Source: Gammaproteobacteria bacterium
GTDB lineage: Bacteria > Pseudomonadota > Gammaproteobacteria > Thiohalospirales > Thiohalospiraceae
NCBI GenBank assembly: GCA_014762485.1
Contig: JABURU010000285.1
Span: 1-6,775, forward strand
Direction of reading: 5' to 3'
Length of the DNA stretch: 6,775 bases
Shown here: positions 1-5,681 of the stretch, in pieces
Layout: every line of letters starts with the position of its first letter
Numbering within the stretch: the stretch's first letter is position 1
Notes under the pieces: model-generated
What the model saw: the letters and a program-made list of their open reading frames with translations, nothing else
Databases searched by the model: none
Told to the model about the DNA's origin: nothing
Translations under genes and position numbers: made by a program

Positions 1-812
1 TTATTGCCTGCTGCATCGGGTATCTCTAATAGATTCTTACCCTCCAGTGACGGATGCAGGGTCAACACGCCCTGATTCTTGCCTGGTTTTGCGGAGATGG
101 CATAAACATACCCGGTATCACCAAACACCATCGAGGAGAGTTTTTGCTTTAACAGAGCTAATTGAGCACTGTAGTCGAACCCTACGTAGAGGATGCCAAT
201 GACCTTGCCACTATCATCCTTAAACGGGGTGTACTTGGTCATATAATGCTTGCCAAACAAATGGGCTGGCCCAATGTATGACTTACCACTCATTAAGGTT
301 TCATAACCAGGATGAGTTTTACCCAAATAGGTGCCAAACGCACGCGAACCATCTGTTTTCCGTAACGAGGTAGAAATACGCAGGAAGTCATCCCTGTTAC
401 GCATAAATATGGTCGCGGTGCCGCCAGTCATCTTGGTGAAACGATCGGGGAATGCGAAATTCTGGTTCAAGACACGTCCACGATAAGTTAATACCGGCAC
501 CTCTTCGCCATTAACATCCACCTTAATGGCCTCATCCAGCACAATGTCATCGTCAAACATACCGAAAAAGATGCTCGATAACTTATCGGTATTGTTAACC
601 AGGCTATCGTAGAAAAACTCCAGTGTACTGGAGACCATCTTGACTTGTTCCTTGAGCTGATGCTCTACGCTCTCCTCAAAATCATTGGCGGTACGAACCG
701 TGACGTAGGAAGTAAAGATAGAAAACACAACAACTACGGCCAGGATCACCAAAATAGACAACTGATGACTGATCGACATACGGCCGATTTGGGTTATTTT
801 CAAGGGACTCAT
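1..812 (-). CDS. Membrane sensor with periplasmic Cache_3-Cache_2 type domain, probable methyl-accepting chemotaxis protein (C-terminus cut off)
   Basis: The frame is open from an ATG at 812 to the window edge (270 codons plus two bases), so only the N-terminal part is present. GGAG at 822-819, six bases before the ATG, supports this start. Residues about 17-38 form one hydrophobic membrane helix. An amphipathic helical stretch follows (about 41-80), then an extracytoplasmic domain. The run from TIFMR (about 134) through DDFLRISTSLRK, GTYLGKTHPGY, YIGPAHLFGKHYM, GKVIGILYVGFDY (ending at 214) and HPSLEGKNL (about 253-261) is the recognisable core of the Cache_3-Cache_2 fusion sensor domains, which bind small ligands in the periplasm. 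Such domains are most often followed by a second helix, HAMP and a methyl-accepting signalling domain. That output lies outside the window, so a diguanylate cyclase or histidine kinase cannot be excluded. It appears monocistronic or first in its operon, downstream of a minus-strand rhodanese gene across 260 bases. Confidence 0.85.
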   Translation of the reverse strand, partial: MSPLKITQIGRMSISHQLSILVILAVVVVFSIFTSYVTVRTANDFEESVEHQLKEQVKMVSSTLEFFYDSLVNNTDKLSSIFFGMFDDDIVLDEAIKVDVNGEEVPVLTYRGRVLNQNFAFPDRFTKMTGGTATIFMRNRDDFLRISTSLRKTDGSRAFGTYLGKTHPGYETLMSGKSYIGPAHLFGKHYMTKYTPFKDDSGKVIGILYVGFDYSAQLALLKQKLSSMVFGDTGYVYAISAKPGKNQGVLTLHPSLEGKNLLEIPDAAGN

Positions 813-863
813 TGCCAACTCCGGGCGGTAGAATAAATTGACAGGATAGACTAGCGAACTCCG

Positions 864-871
864 TTATCGAC
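864..871 (-). promoter_or_regulatory. Possible sigma-28 type -10 element before the sensor gene
   Basis: The minus strand reads GTCGATAA, matching 7 of 8 bases of the flagellar sigma-28 -10 element GCCGATAA, about 50 bases upstream of the sensor start. Chemoreceptors are often under sigma-28. However, I find no TAAA-like -35 element at the usual spacing, so this is weak. Confidence 0.2.
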
Positions 872-923
872 AACAAGACTTAGATTATGGAATTTACATC
901 AATTTAATACTAACTGTTTTTAT

Positions 924-952
924 AATATAGAAAGAGGCTTTTTCCCTGTATC
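924..952 (-). promoter_or_regulatory. Weak sigma-70 type promoter candidate for the sensor gene
   Basis: On the minus strand GATACA (952-947) and TATATT (929-924) are separated by 17 bases. The -10 matches consensus in 5 of 6 positions, but the -35 keeps only the final ACA. A transcript from here would have a leader of roughly 105 bases. The surrounding DNA is very AT-rich, so chance matches are likely. Confidence 0.2.
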
Positions 953-968
953 TATAGGGTATTTTTTT
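944..968 (+). terminator. Terminator-like hairpin with T tract on the plus strand, no upstream plus-strand gene
   Basis: CCCTGT (944-949) pairs with ATAGGG (954-959) with one G-T wobble and a four-base loop. TA and then seven T follow on the plus strand. The minus strand has A tracts on both sides, so the signal only makes sense for plus-strand transcription. Both flanking genes are on the minus strand, so its purpose is unclear. The stem is short and may be fortuitous. Confidence 0.3.
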
Positions 969-1022
969 CCGCAGAGTAAAATAAACAACCAATAACCATC
1001 ACCGGTTTGCTAATCAATCAAC

Positions 1023-1052
1023 AAGGCATGCCTCCTGGCAGAGTTATGCCTT
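1023..1052 (-). terminator. Inverted repeat downstream of the rhodanese gene, possible weak terminator
   Basis: AAGGCAT (1023-1029) and ATGCCTT (1046-1052) are perfect 7-base arms around a 16-base loop that itself contains CTC/GAG and GCC/GGC complementarity. It lies 21 bases past the rhodanese stop, where a terminator is expected. There is no clear T run on the minus-strand exit side (it reads GTTGATTGATT), so intrinsic termination would be inefficient. It could instead be a 3' stabilising stem. Confidence 0.35.
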
Positions 1053-1072
1053 CCTGATATTGCCATCGCAAA

Positions 1073-1495
1073 CTAACACTGCTCCCAGGGTAGGCCATCA
1101 AACCGCCAGCCACCCGTAGTACTGCGATGATGATTCTCGTCCAGCTCTCCTTCAAACCCTTCGGTGATGTTATATACCTCGGTAAAACCTTCTTCGATTA
1201 ATAAGTCACCGGCCTCTAGTGAACGTTTTCCACTACGACAGATCAGTATAATTGGCACATTGGCTTCATTGTGATGATCCGACAGGCCACCGAGGATCAG
1301 CTGGCGTATGTCGGTGGCAAAATGTGTATTAATTTTCCAGTCCGGCTCATCTATCCATGGAACATGAATCGCACCGGTCGGATGACCAACAAACAGAAAC
1401 TCCATATTGGAACGGACATCTACTAATATGGCCTTGGGGTTATCCTGCAACATTTGCCAGGCTTCTTTACTGGTTATCGACTTTGGCTCTTGCAT
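1073..1495 (-). CDS. Single-domain rhodanese-like sulfurtransferase
   Basis: A 140-residue single rhodanese domain. LVDVRS (24-29) is the CH2A-type opening motif and HPTGAIHVP (38-46) follows it. C86 in the loop CRSGKRS (86-92) is the catalytic cysteine expected to carry a persulfide, and the C-terminus ends with a Trp-rich GWRFDGLPWEQC tail. There is no signal peptide, so the protein is cytoplasmic. Rhodaneses move sulfane sulfur between donors and acceptors; the true partner is not visible here. I chose the ATG at 1495 because GAGAG lies six bases upstream (1506-1502) and the domain begins shortly after it. An upstream in-frame ATG at 1546 would add 17 residues with no domain match. The gene is divergent from a TtcA-family gene, with 93 bases between starts, which makes a role in supplying sulfur to tRNA thiolation an attractive inference but not a demonstrated one. 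Confidence 0.88.
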   Translation of the reverse strand: MQEPKSITSKEAWQMLQDNPKAILVDVRSNMEFLFVGHPTGAIHVPWIDEPDWKINTHFATDIRQLILGGLSDHHNEANVPIILICRSGKRSLEAGDLLIEEGFTEVYNITEGFEGELDENHHRSTTGGWRFDGLPWEQC

Positions 1496-1550
1496 CACAC
1501 GCTCTCTACTACATGGTGGTAACGAATTAAGCCTAGACCCTTCCATCCAA

Positions 1551-1582
1551 TTGCACCACTCTTCAGTATTTCACGATACAAT
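1551..1582 (+). promoter_or_regulatory. Promoter candidate for the ttcA-like/acyltransferase operon
   Basis: TTGCAC (1551-1556) resembles a -35 and TACAAT (1577-1582) matches the -10 consensus in 5 of 6 positions, but the 20-base spacer is longer than normal. TACAAT ends only six bases before the ATG at 1589. Transcription from it would therefore begin at or next to the start codon, giving a leaderless message. Confidence 0.3.
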
Positions 1583-1588
1583 AGGCCC

Positions 1589-2347
1589 ATGTCTGAATTA
1601 ATTATTCCCCCCAAGGCCCTAATGCGGCCGGTAGGTCGCGCGATTGTTGAGTACGACATGATACGCGATGGTGATCGTATTCTTTTAGGAGTCTCTGGCG
1701 GCAAGGACTCATTGACCCTGCTGCATATCCTCAAGCACCTGTCGACCTATGCACCGGTAAAATTTGAGCTGGCAGCGCTAACCATCGACCCCCAGGTCGA
1801 GGGATTTGATCCCTCCATCCTTAAACAGTACATGGCCGACCTGGACATTCCTTATTTCTATGAAGAGTACCCGATAGAAGCGCAAGCGCAAAAGAGCATG
1901 AAGAAGGATTCTTTCTGTTCATTCTGCTCACGTATGAAGCGTGGCCTGATGTATTCCACCGCACGCCGTGAAGGCTATAACGTGTTGGCACTGGCGCAAC
2001 ACCTGGATGACCTGGCAGAAAGTTTCATGATGTCGGCTTTTCACCAGGGCCAGTTGCGCACCATGAAGGCTCACTATTTGAATGATGACGGTGATGTCCG
2101 CATCATTCGCCCTCTATCCTATGTTCGGGAACGCCAAACTCGCGACTTTGCCAGCGAACATACCTTGCCGGTGATCCCGGATAGCTGTCCGGCCTGTTTT
2201 TCCATGCCGACACAGCGCGAGCATATGAAGCAATTGTTAGGAACCGAAGAGCAGAATTACAAAAATCTCTATAAAAACTTATTGTCCGCCATGCGCCCCC
2301 TTATGCTCGAAGGCGGCATCCCTGGCAAAGAAGGTCATAATGAGTAA
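1589..2347 (+). CDS. ttcA: TtcA-family tRNA thiolation enzyme (short form, probable 2-thiocytidine synthesis)
   Basis: A 252-residue cytoplasmic PP-loop ATPase. SGGKDS (36-41) is the ATP-pyrophosphatase P-loop that activates the target base by adenylation. CSFC (C110, C113) and CPAC (C200, C203) correspond to the cysteines that in characterised TtcA hold a [4Fe-4S] cluster used to thiolate cytidine 32 of certain tRNAs. LAQHLDDLAESF (135-146) and IIRPLSYVRE (172-181) fit the family. It is shorter than E. coli TtcA (about 310 residues) and lacks the long C-terminal extension. Several conserved blocks differ, placing it in the shorter TtcA-like branch, so the exact tRNA and position modified are inferred. 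The ATG at 1589 has only a weak ribosome site. An ATG at 1622 has AAGG before it, but starting there would drop the IPPKAL segment that I recall as typical of the short branch. The stop overlaps the next gene by 8 bases. Confidence 0.85.
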   Translation: MSELIIPPKALMRPVGRAIVEYDMIRDGDRILLGVSGGKDSLTLLHILKHLSTYAPVKFELAALTIDPQVEGFDPSILKQYMADLDIPYFYEEYPIEAQAQKSMKKDSFCSFCSRMKRGLMYSTARREGYNVLALAQHLDDLAESFMMSAFHQGQLRTMKAHYLNDDGDVRIIRPLSYVRERQTRDFASEHTLPVIPDSCPACFSMPTQREHMKQLLGTEEQNYKNLYKNLLSAMRPLMLEGGIPGKEGHNE

Positions 2348-3245
2348 GCCAGCATTCAAATATCGCTTTCGTGCCTATATTACCCGTGGACTGCTACGAC
2401 TATTTGCGCTGCTGCCATTATCGCTAAATCATATGCTAGGTTCAGCAATTGGCCGTCTCGCGTACCGCATCAACAATGATCTAAAGTATTCCGCCTCAAT
2501 TAATATCCAGCGCTGCCTGCCTCAACTTTCACAGCAGCAGCAGCAGCAACTAAACAAGGCGCAACTGATCGGCACCGGCAAAACCTTTACCGAGGCCGGC
2601 GCGATGTGGCTGTGGTCTGGCAAACGCATCTTAAACTCGATTAAAGAGATCAGTGGAGAAGAACACGTCGAAATCGCTTTATCCAAAGGCAAAGGCGTCA
2701 TTTTTGCGATGCCGCATATGGGCTCCTGGGAACTGGTATCGCTTTACTGCTCGAATAAGTACCCAATGACGACACTGTACCGCCCCCCCGACATGCAGGC
2801 ACTGGAAAAGATAGTACGTACTGGGCGAGAACGGCTGGGTGCGACCCTGGTTCCCACCGATAACCGCGGTGTAAAGGCCCTGTTGAAGGCCTTAAATAGT
2901 GGTGAGACGATAGGTATCCTGCCAGATCAGGAGCCTGGCAAAGGCCAGGGAGTATTTGCCCCTTTCTTTGGCATCCCGGCCTACAGTATGAGCCTGTTAT
3001 CCCGGCTGGTACAGAAAACCAGTGCCGAGGTGGTCTTCGCCTTTGCCGAGCGCCTGCCTTTCGGACAGGGCTACCACTTACATTTCCTGCCCGCGCCGGA
3101 AGGTATCCGGGATAAGGAAATGGATCATGCCATTAGCGCGGTGAACCTGGGAGTGCAGAGATGCATCGAGCAGTGCCCGGGGCAATATCAGTGGGGTTAC
3201 CGCCGCTTTAAAACCCGCCCGGAGGGTGAAGGCAAATTTTATTAA
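2340..3245 (+). CDS. LpxL/HtrB-superfamily lysophospholipid (lipid A-type) acyltransferase, HX4E type
   Basis: A 301-residue inner-membrane acyltransferase of the bacterial lipid A acyltransferase family, which transfers acyl chains from acyl-ACP to lipid A precursors or related lipids. The N-terminal hydrophobic segment (about 15-40) anchors it. The catalytic motif is HMGSWE, with H126 and E131 in HX4E spacing. LYRPPD (146-151), the ILPDQEPG block (193-200), FAPFFGIPA (206-214) and the terminal QYQWGYRRFKTRP (282-294) are family landmarks; the last two closely resemble LpxL. It starts with ATG inside the end of the ttcA-like gene (8-base overlap), with GAAGG (2330-2334) five bases upstream, so translation is probably coupled. 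Oddities: a six-glutamine run (65-70) and the unrelated upstream neighbour. The acceptor lipid cannot be decided: it may be a true lipid A secondary acyltransferase or act on another lipid such as an ornithine lipid. Confidence 0.82.
   Translation: MSKPAFKYRFRAYITRGLLRLFALLPLSLNHMLGSAIGRLAYRINNDLKYSASINIQRCLPQLSQQQQQQLNKAQLIGTGKTFTEAGAMWLWSGKRILNSIKEISGEEHVEIALSKGKGVIFAMPHMGSWELVSLYCSNKYPMTTLYRPPDMQALEKIVRTGRERLGATLVPTDNRGVKALLKALNSGETIGILPDQEPGKGQGVFAPFFGIPAYSMSLLSRLVQKTSAEVVFAFAERLPFGQGYHLHFLPAPEGIRDKEMDHAISAVNLGVQRCIEQCPGQYQWGYRRFKTRPEGEGKFY
2532..2546 (+). repeat. (CAG)5 trinucleotide tract inside the acyltransferase gene
   Basis: Five consecutive CAG codons followed by CAA encode glutamines 65-70. 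Being a triplet repeat, length change would add or remove glutamines without shifting the frame. It lies in a helical linker before the catalytic motif. Confidence 0.9.
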
Positions 3246-3331
3246 TCTGATAGTTATCCATCGAAAAAATATCGCCTCTGATAAATTCGATAAAAATTTT
3301 ACAACTTTGTAACAGAATCTCACCTATCTAT

Positions 3332-3368
3332 GGGATGCATCCCCTATTTACCTGACTTATATTGTCAG
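3332..3368 (+). promoter_or_regulatory. Two short dyads upstream of the STAS-like gene, possible operator
   Basis: GGGATGCATCCC (3332-3343) is a perfect 12-base palindrome. Eight bases on, CTGAC (3352-3356) and GTCAG (3364-3368) flank ATAT-rich DNA that could hold a -10 element. They sit within about 55 bases of the chosen ATG (3386). No factor is recognised. GGGATGCATCCC could also form a poor four-base stem at the end of the upstream operon, but no T run follows. Confidence 0.3.
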
Positions 3369-3385
3369 ATACTAAGCAAAGCAGA

Positions 3386-3778
3386 ATGATATTTATCATG
3401 GGCGTAGTTAGCACGATAGATAGTAAAAGAAACCTTGTGATCCACAGTGTCGCCGGGGAACTTACCCTGAGCGATATAAAAGTGGCGGCAGTAAAACTGT
3501 ATGATAATCCCGACTTCCGCGCAGATATGGGGATATTGGTCGATCTACGAGATGGTACCGCCAAGGATCTGTCCAATGATGATATCCAGGAGTTCATCAT
3601 GATGACCCGCGCGATGGATGAAAAGCGAGGCACGGGGCGTACCGCTTTTCTTGCCGAGCGCGACGTGGACTATGGTATAAGTCGCATCTTTAAGTCTTTA
3701 CTGGACGATACCTCACGCCGCATTGGTGTCTTTCGTGATCACCAGCAGGCCATCGACTGGCTTCAGGGCAAGGATTAA
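3386..3778 (+). CDS. SpoIIAA/STAS-like (SEC14-fold type) protein of unknown function
   Basis: A 130-residue soluble protein without signal peptide, membrane segment or metal motif. The pattern is: an N-terminal strand pair (about 7-28, containing IDSKRNLVI and VAGELTLSDI), a helix, NPDFRADMGILVDLRDGT (about 41-58), an amphipathic helix (64-80), FLAERDVDYGISRIFKSL (about 88-105), and a C-terminal VFRDHQQAIDWL (115-126). This resembles a widespread family of STAS/SpoIIAA-like small proteins often found near signalling or membrane genes, but with no settled role; I infer a regulatory protein-binding function. Start choice is uncertain: ATG at 3386 is used, TTG at 3362 would add eight residues, ATG at 3398 would remove four, and none has a good ribosome site. 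Its stop overlaps by three bases (3776-3778 against 3775-3777) with that of the opposing acyltransferase. Confidence 0.65.
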   Translation: MIFIMGVVSTIDSKRNLVIHSVAGELTLSDIKVAAVKLYDNPDFRADMGILVDLRDGTAKDLSNDDIQEFIMMTRAMDEKRGTGRTAFLAERDVDYGISRIFKSLLDDTSRRIGVFRDHQQAIDWLQGKD

Positions 3779-4716
3779 TAAGGCGAGGGCGCATCATTCG
3801 GACGCTTTCTAAATAGCGTCAACGTCCACATATATTGTTCTGGATATTCTTCGACCATTTGTTGCAATACGGCACTCTGGCGTTCAGCGTCCTGCTGACG
3901 ATCACCACTGGGGAAGTCAGCCAGAGGTGGATGAATCTTTACCAGGTACTTACCCTTGCCCGTGTAGTAAGTCATCGCCGGGATTACCGTGGCAGAACTA
4001 ATCTTGGCCAGTTTACCCAATGAGGTAATGGTCACGGTAGGCACATTAAAGAAGGGGGCAAACACCCAGTCACTGCCCTTTACATGGGACAGGTCCTCAT
4101 CCGGCAGGTAATAAAATACCGTCCCCTGCTTGATCTCTCGCACCACCGGCCGCAGACCTTCATGCCGCTCATATAACACGGTATGAAAACGTAAGCGTCC
4201 TCGCCCCATTAGCCAGTCGACGACCTCACTGCGGGCACGCTTGATCAGGCCGACTACCGGGACCTGCATACGAAACGCCGTCGCCCCGGCGTCCAGCGCA
4301 ACATTATGGCCGGTAAGAATAATAACATTCTGTCCCTTATCGCGAGCCTGTTGTAGGTACTCCCACCCCTCGAGCTGGATCAGCTTGTTTAATTTGCGCT
4401 TGCTACCCCACCATAAAATGCCGTAGTCCAGCATACTTCGGACCATGGTCGAGAAATAGCTCACCAACATGGCCTGACGCTCTGCATCGCTTTTTTCTGG
4501 AAAGGCCATTTGCAGGTTTACCGTCGCAATATGCTGACGATAGGATGATTTATGCGCCATTTTTTTACCCACCCAGCGAGCGAGCAGATCACGCACCTGC
4601 CAGGGCAGGAGCGAAGTAACCCATAGTAAAAACATCCCCAGCCAGGTTAGCCAGTATTTGGGCAGGAAAAAGCTTAATTTAAACCGAAGTTGATAACCGC
4701 GGGTATTATCCAACAT
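3775..4716 (-). CDS. Late lipid A acyltransferase, LpxL/LpxM family, HX4D type
   Basis: A 313-residue inner-membrane enzyme expected to add a secondary acyl chain from acyl-ACP to Kdo2-lipid A. The N-terminal LPKYWLTWLGMFLLW block (18-32) carries the membrane anchor and closely matches the start of E. coli LpxL. The catalytic HNVALD has H137 and D142 (HX4D), as in E. coli LpxM (HX4D) rather than LpxL (HX4E). The YYLPDED block (202-208), FAPFFNVP (219-226) and PEQYMWTLTLFRKRP (292-306) also lean to LpxM, since LpxL normally has an RRFKTRP ending. I therefore do not assign a single symbol. ATG at 4716 is chosen: it overlaps the upstream stop as TGATG, a coupling arrangement. TTG at 4719 would add one residue. 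It is the second gene of a minus-strand operon with a fructosamine kinase family gene. Confidence 0.87.
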   Translation of the reverse strand: MLDNTRGYQLRFKLSFFLPKYWLTWLGMFLLWVTSLLPWQVRDLLARWVGKKMAHKSSYRQHIATVNLQMAFPEKSDAERQAMLVSYFSTMVRSMLDYGILWWGSKRKLNKLIQLEGWEYLQQARDKGQNVIILTGHNVALDAGATAFRMQVPVVGLIKRARSEVVDWLMGRGRLRFHTVLYERHEGLRPVVREIKQGTVFYYLPDEDLSHVKGSDWVFAPFFNVPTVTITSLGKLAKISSATVIPAMTYYTGKGKYLVKIHPPLADFPSGDRQQDAERQSAVLQQMVEEYPEQYMWTLTLFRKRPNDAPSPY

Positions 4717-5594
4717 CAAAGTTCACTCAGGAGTTTATCGATCATCCCTTCGGCCTGGCGGGCGTATCCACCACCAAAGAGGTTCGCATGGTTTAAAATA
4801 TGGTACAGGTTATAAAGCGTCTTGCGTTGCCGATAACCGCTATCCAGGGGCCAACTGGCATTATACGCATCATAGAAGTCGCGACCAAAACCGCCAAACA
4901 GTTCCGTCATCGCGATATCCGCCTCACGATCCCCGTAATAAACCGCCGGATCAAATATCACCGGCATACCATTTGGCATATATGCATAATTACCTGACCA
5001 AAGATCACCATGCAACAGGGAGGGCTGGAGAGTGATACCAGCAAACAGTTGGTGAAAGGAGTCCAGCAGGCGAAACCCTTTGTCCTGTAGTGTTCCACCA
5101 AAGCCATTTTGCGCGGCCAGCTGCAGTTGGTAACCCAGACGATGATGACGCCAGAATGTCACCCAGTCAGACACCGGCGTATTTATTTGCGCTGTCGAGC
5201 CGATGGTGTTGTCACGATGCCAACCAAACTGTGCCCGCGTGGCATGGTGCATGGTAGCCAGTTGCTCACCCAGCAAGCCGCCACTGCCGCCTCTCCCCAT
5301 GGGAAGATATTCCATCACCAGGTAAGCATAATTACCCTCTATATCCCATATATAAGGCCTGGGCACGGTAATGCTATTGGTCGCCGACATCGCTTGCAGC
5401 CCTTCCGCCTCGGCAGCAAACATATCGTACTGACTGACGGTATTGGTTTTTACAAAATAGCTAGCGCCATTTTCACCATCCAGCCTATATGCTGCACTGA
5501 TGCAACCTCCACCAAGGCTCTCATAGGTAGATAATTTAAAATCTGGATCAATATGTTCTGCCATATTGGCAGCAATACGAGGTAATAAGTTCAT
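4716..5594 (-). CDS. Fructosamine kinase family protein (YniA/FN3K-like ATP-dependent kinase)
   Basis: A 292-residue cytoplasmic kinase of the aminoglycoside-phosphotransferase/choline kinase fold. GGGCISAAYRL (28-38) is the family's modified glycine loop and K49 in YFVKT is the likely ATP-binding lysine. E62 or E64 is the helix partner, and YLVMEYLP (91-98) is the hinge. LLHGDLWSGN (193-202) is the catalytic loop with D197, and IFDPAVYYGDRE (213-224) holds the metal-binding aspartate D215. The terminal NHANLFGGGY segment is also typical. Eukaryotic FN3K phosphorylates sugar adducts on protein lysines, destabilising them; bacterial homologues such as E. coli YniA are thought to act on ribulosamine or related glycation products, but the natural substrate here is inferred. 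Length is normal for the family. The ATG at 5594 lacks an obvious Shine-Dalgarno. The stop TGA overlaps the acyltransferase ATG by one base. CRP-like boxes lie upstream. Confidence 0.9.
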   Translation of the reverse strand: MNLLPRIAANMAEHIDPDFKLSTYESLGGGCISAAYRLDGENGASYFVKTNTVSQYDMFAAEAEGLQAMSATNSITVPRPYIWDIEGNYAYLVMEYLPMGRGGSGGLLGEQLATMHHATRAQFGWHRDNTIGSTAQINTPVSDWVTFWRHHRLGYQLQLAAQNGFGGTLQDKGFRLLDSFHQLFAGITLQPSLLHGDLWSGNYAYMPNGMPVIFDPAVYYGDREADIAMTELFGGFGRDFYDAYNASWPLDSGYRQRKTLYNLYHILNHANLFGGGYARQAEGMIDKLLSEL

Positions 5595-5633
5595 ATTGTC
5601 GTTATTATTAACTATCGCTGCATGATAAAACTG

Positions 5634-5639
5634 AATATA
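5634..5639 (-). promoter_or_regulatory. Possible -10 element for the fructosamine kinase/acyltransferase operon
   Basis: TATATT on the minus strand (5639-5634) lies 40 bases before the ATG, and the nearer CRP-like dyad is centred about 26 bases upstream of it. That puts the dyad near -40 relative to the predicted start, approximately a class II activator position. No good -35 is visible, as expected for activator-dependent promoters. AT-richness makes this uncertain. Confidence 0.3.
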
Positions 5640-5657
5640 TTCTTACATTAGCAAATA

Positions 5658-5673
5658 TGTGACTGGATTCACA
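5658..5673. promoter_or_regulatory. CRP/Vfr-type binding site 1 (perfect half-sites)
   Basis: TGTGA (5658-5662), six bases, TCACA (5669-5673): both half-sites match the E. coli CRP core consensus exactly. The site lies in the divergent control region, 64 bases upstream of the fructosamine kinase gene start and about 130 bases upstream of the response regulator start. Proteins of the CRP/Vfr family with cAMP are the obvious candidates. Confidence 0.6.
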
Positions 5674-5681
5674 AAAAGCTT

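Noticed and set aside
645..876. Short open frames on both strands (645-836 plus, 682-876 minus) at the start of the sensor gene
   Set aside because: Both overlap the Cache sensor reading frame, which has a clear domain, membrane helix and ribosome site. The short frames show low-complexity, non-domain protein sequence.
1496..1734. Minus-strand frame 1495-1734 across the divergent promoter
   Set aside because: It runs through the ttcA-like P-loop region in antisense and overlaps the rhodanese upstream region; the translation has no family features.
3260..3291. ATCGAA/TTCGAT inverted repeat after the plus-strand acyltransferase as a terminator
   Set aside because: The arms are only six bases and AT-rich, the loop is 20 bases, and the tract after it is AAAAATTTT rather than a T run, so stability would be poor.
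3078..3633. Minus-strand frames at 3078-3323 and 3328-3633
   Set aside because: They overlap the plus-strand acyltransferase end and the STAS-like gene and show no domain.
3835..4426. Short plus-strand frames inside the minus-strand acyltransferase
   Set aside because: Antisense shadows of a gene with an intact HX4D motif and full family length.
5109..5534. 141-codon plus-strand open frame
   Set aside because: It lies opposite the fructosamine kinase family gene, which has all catalytic motifs. The translation is rich in His, Arg and Ile with no recognisable domain.
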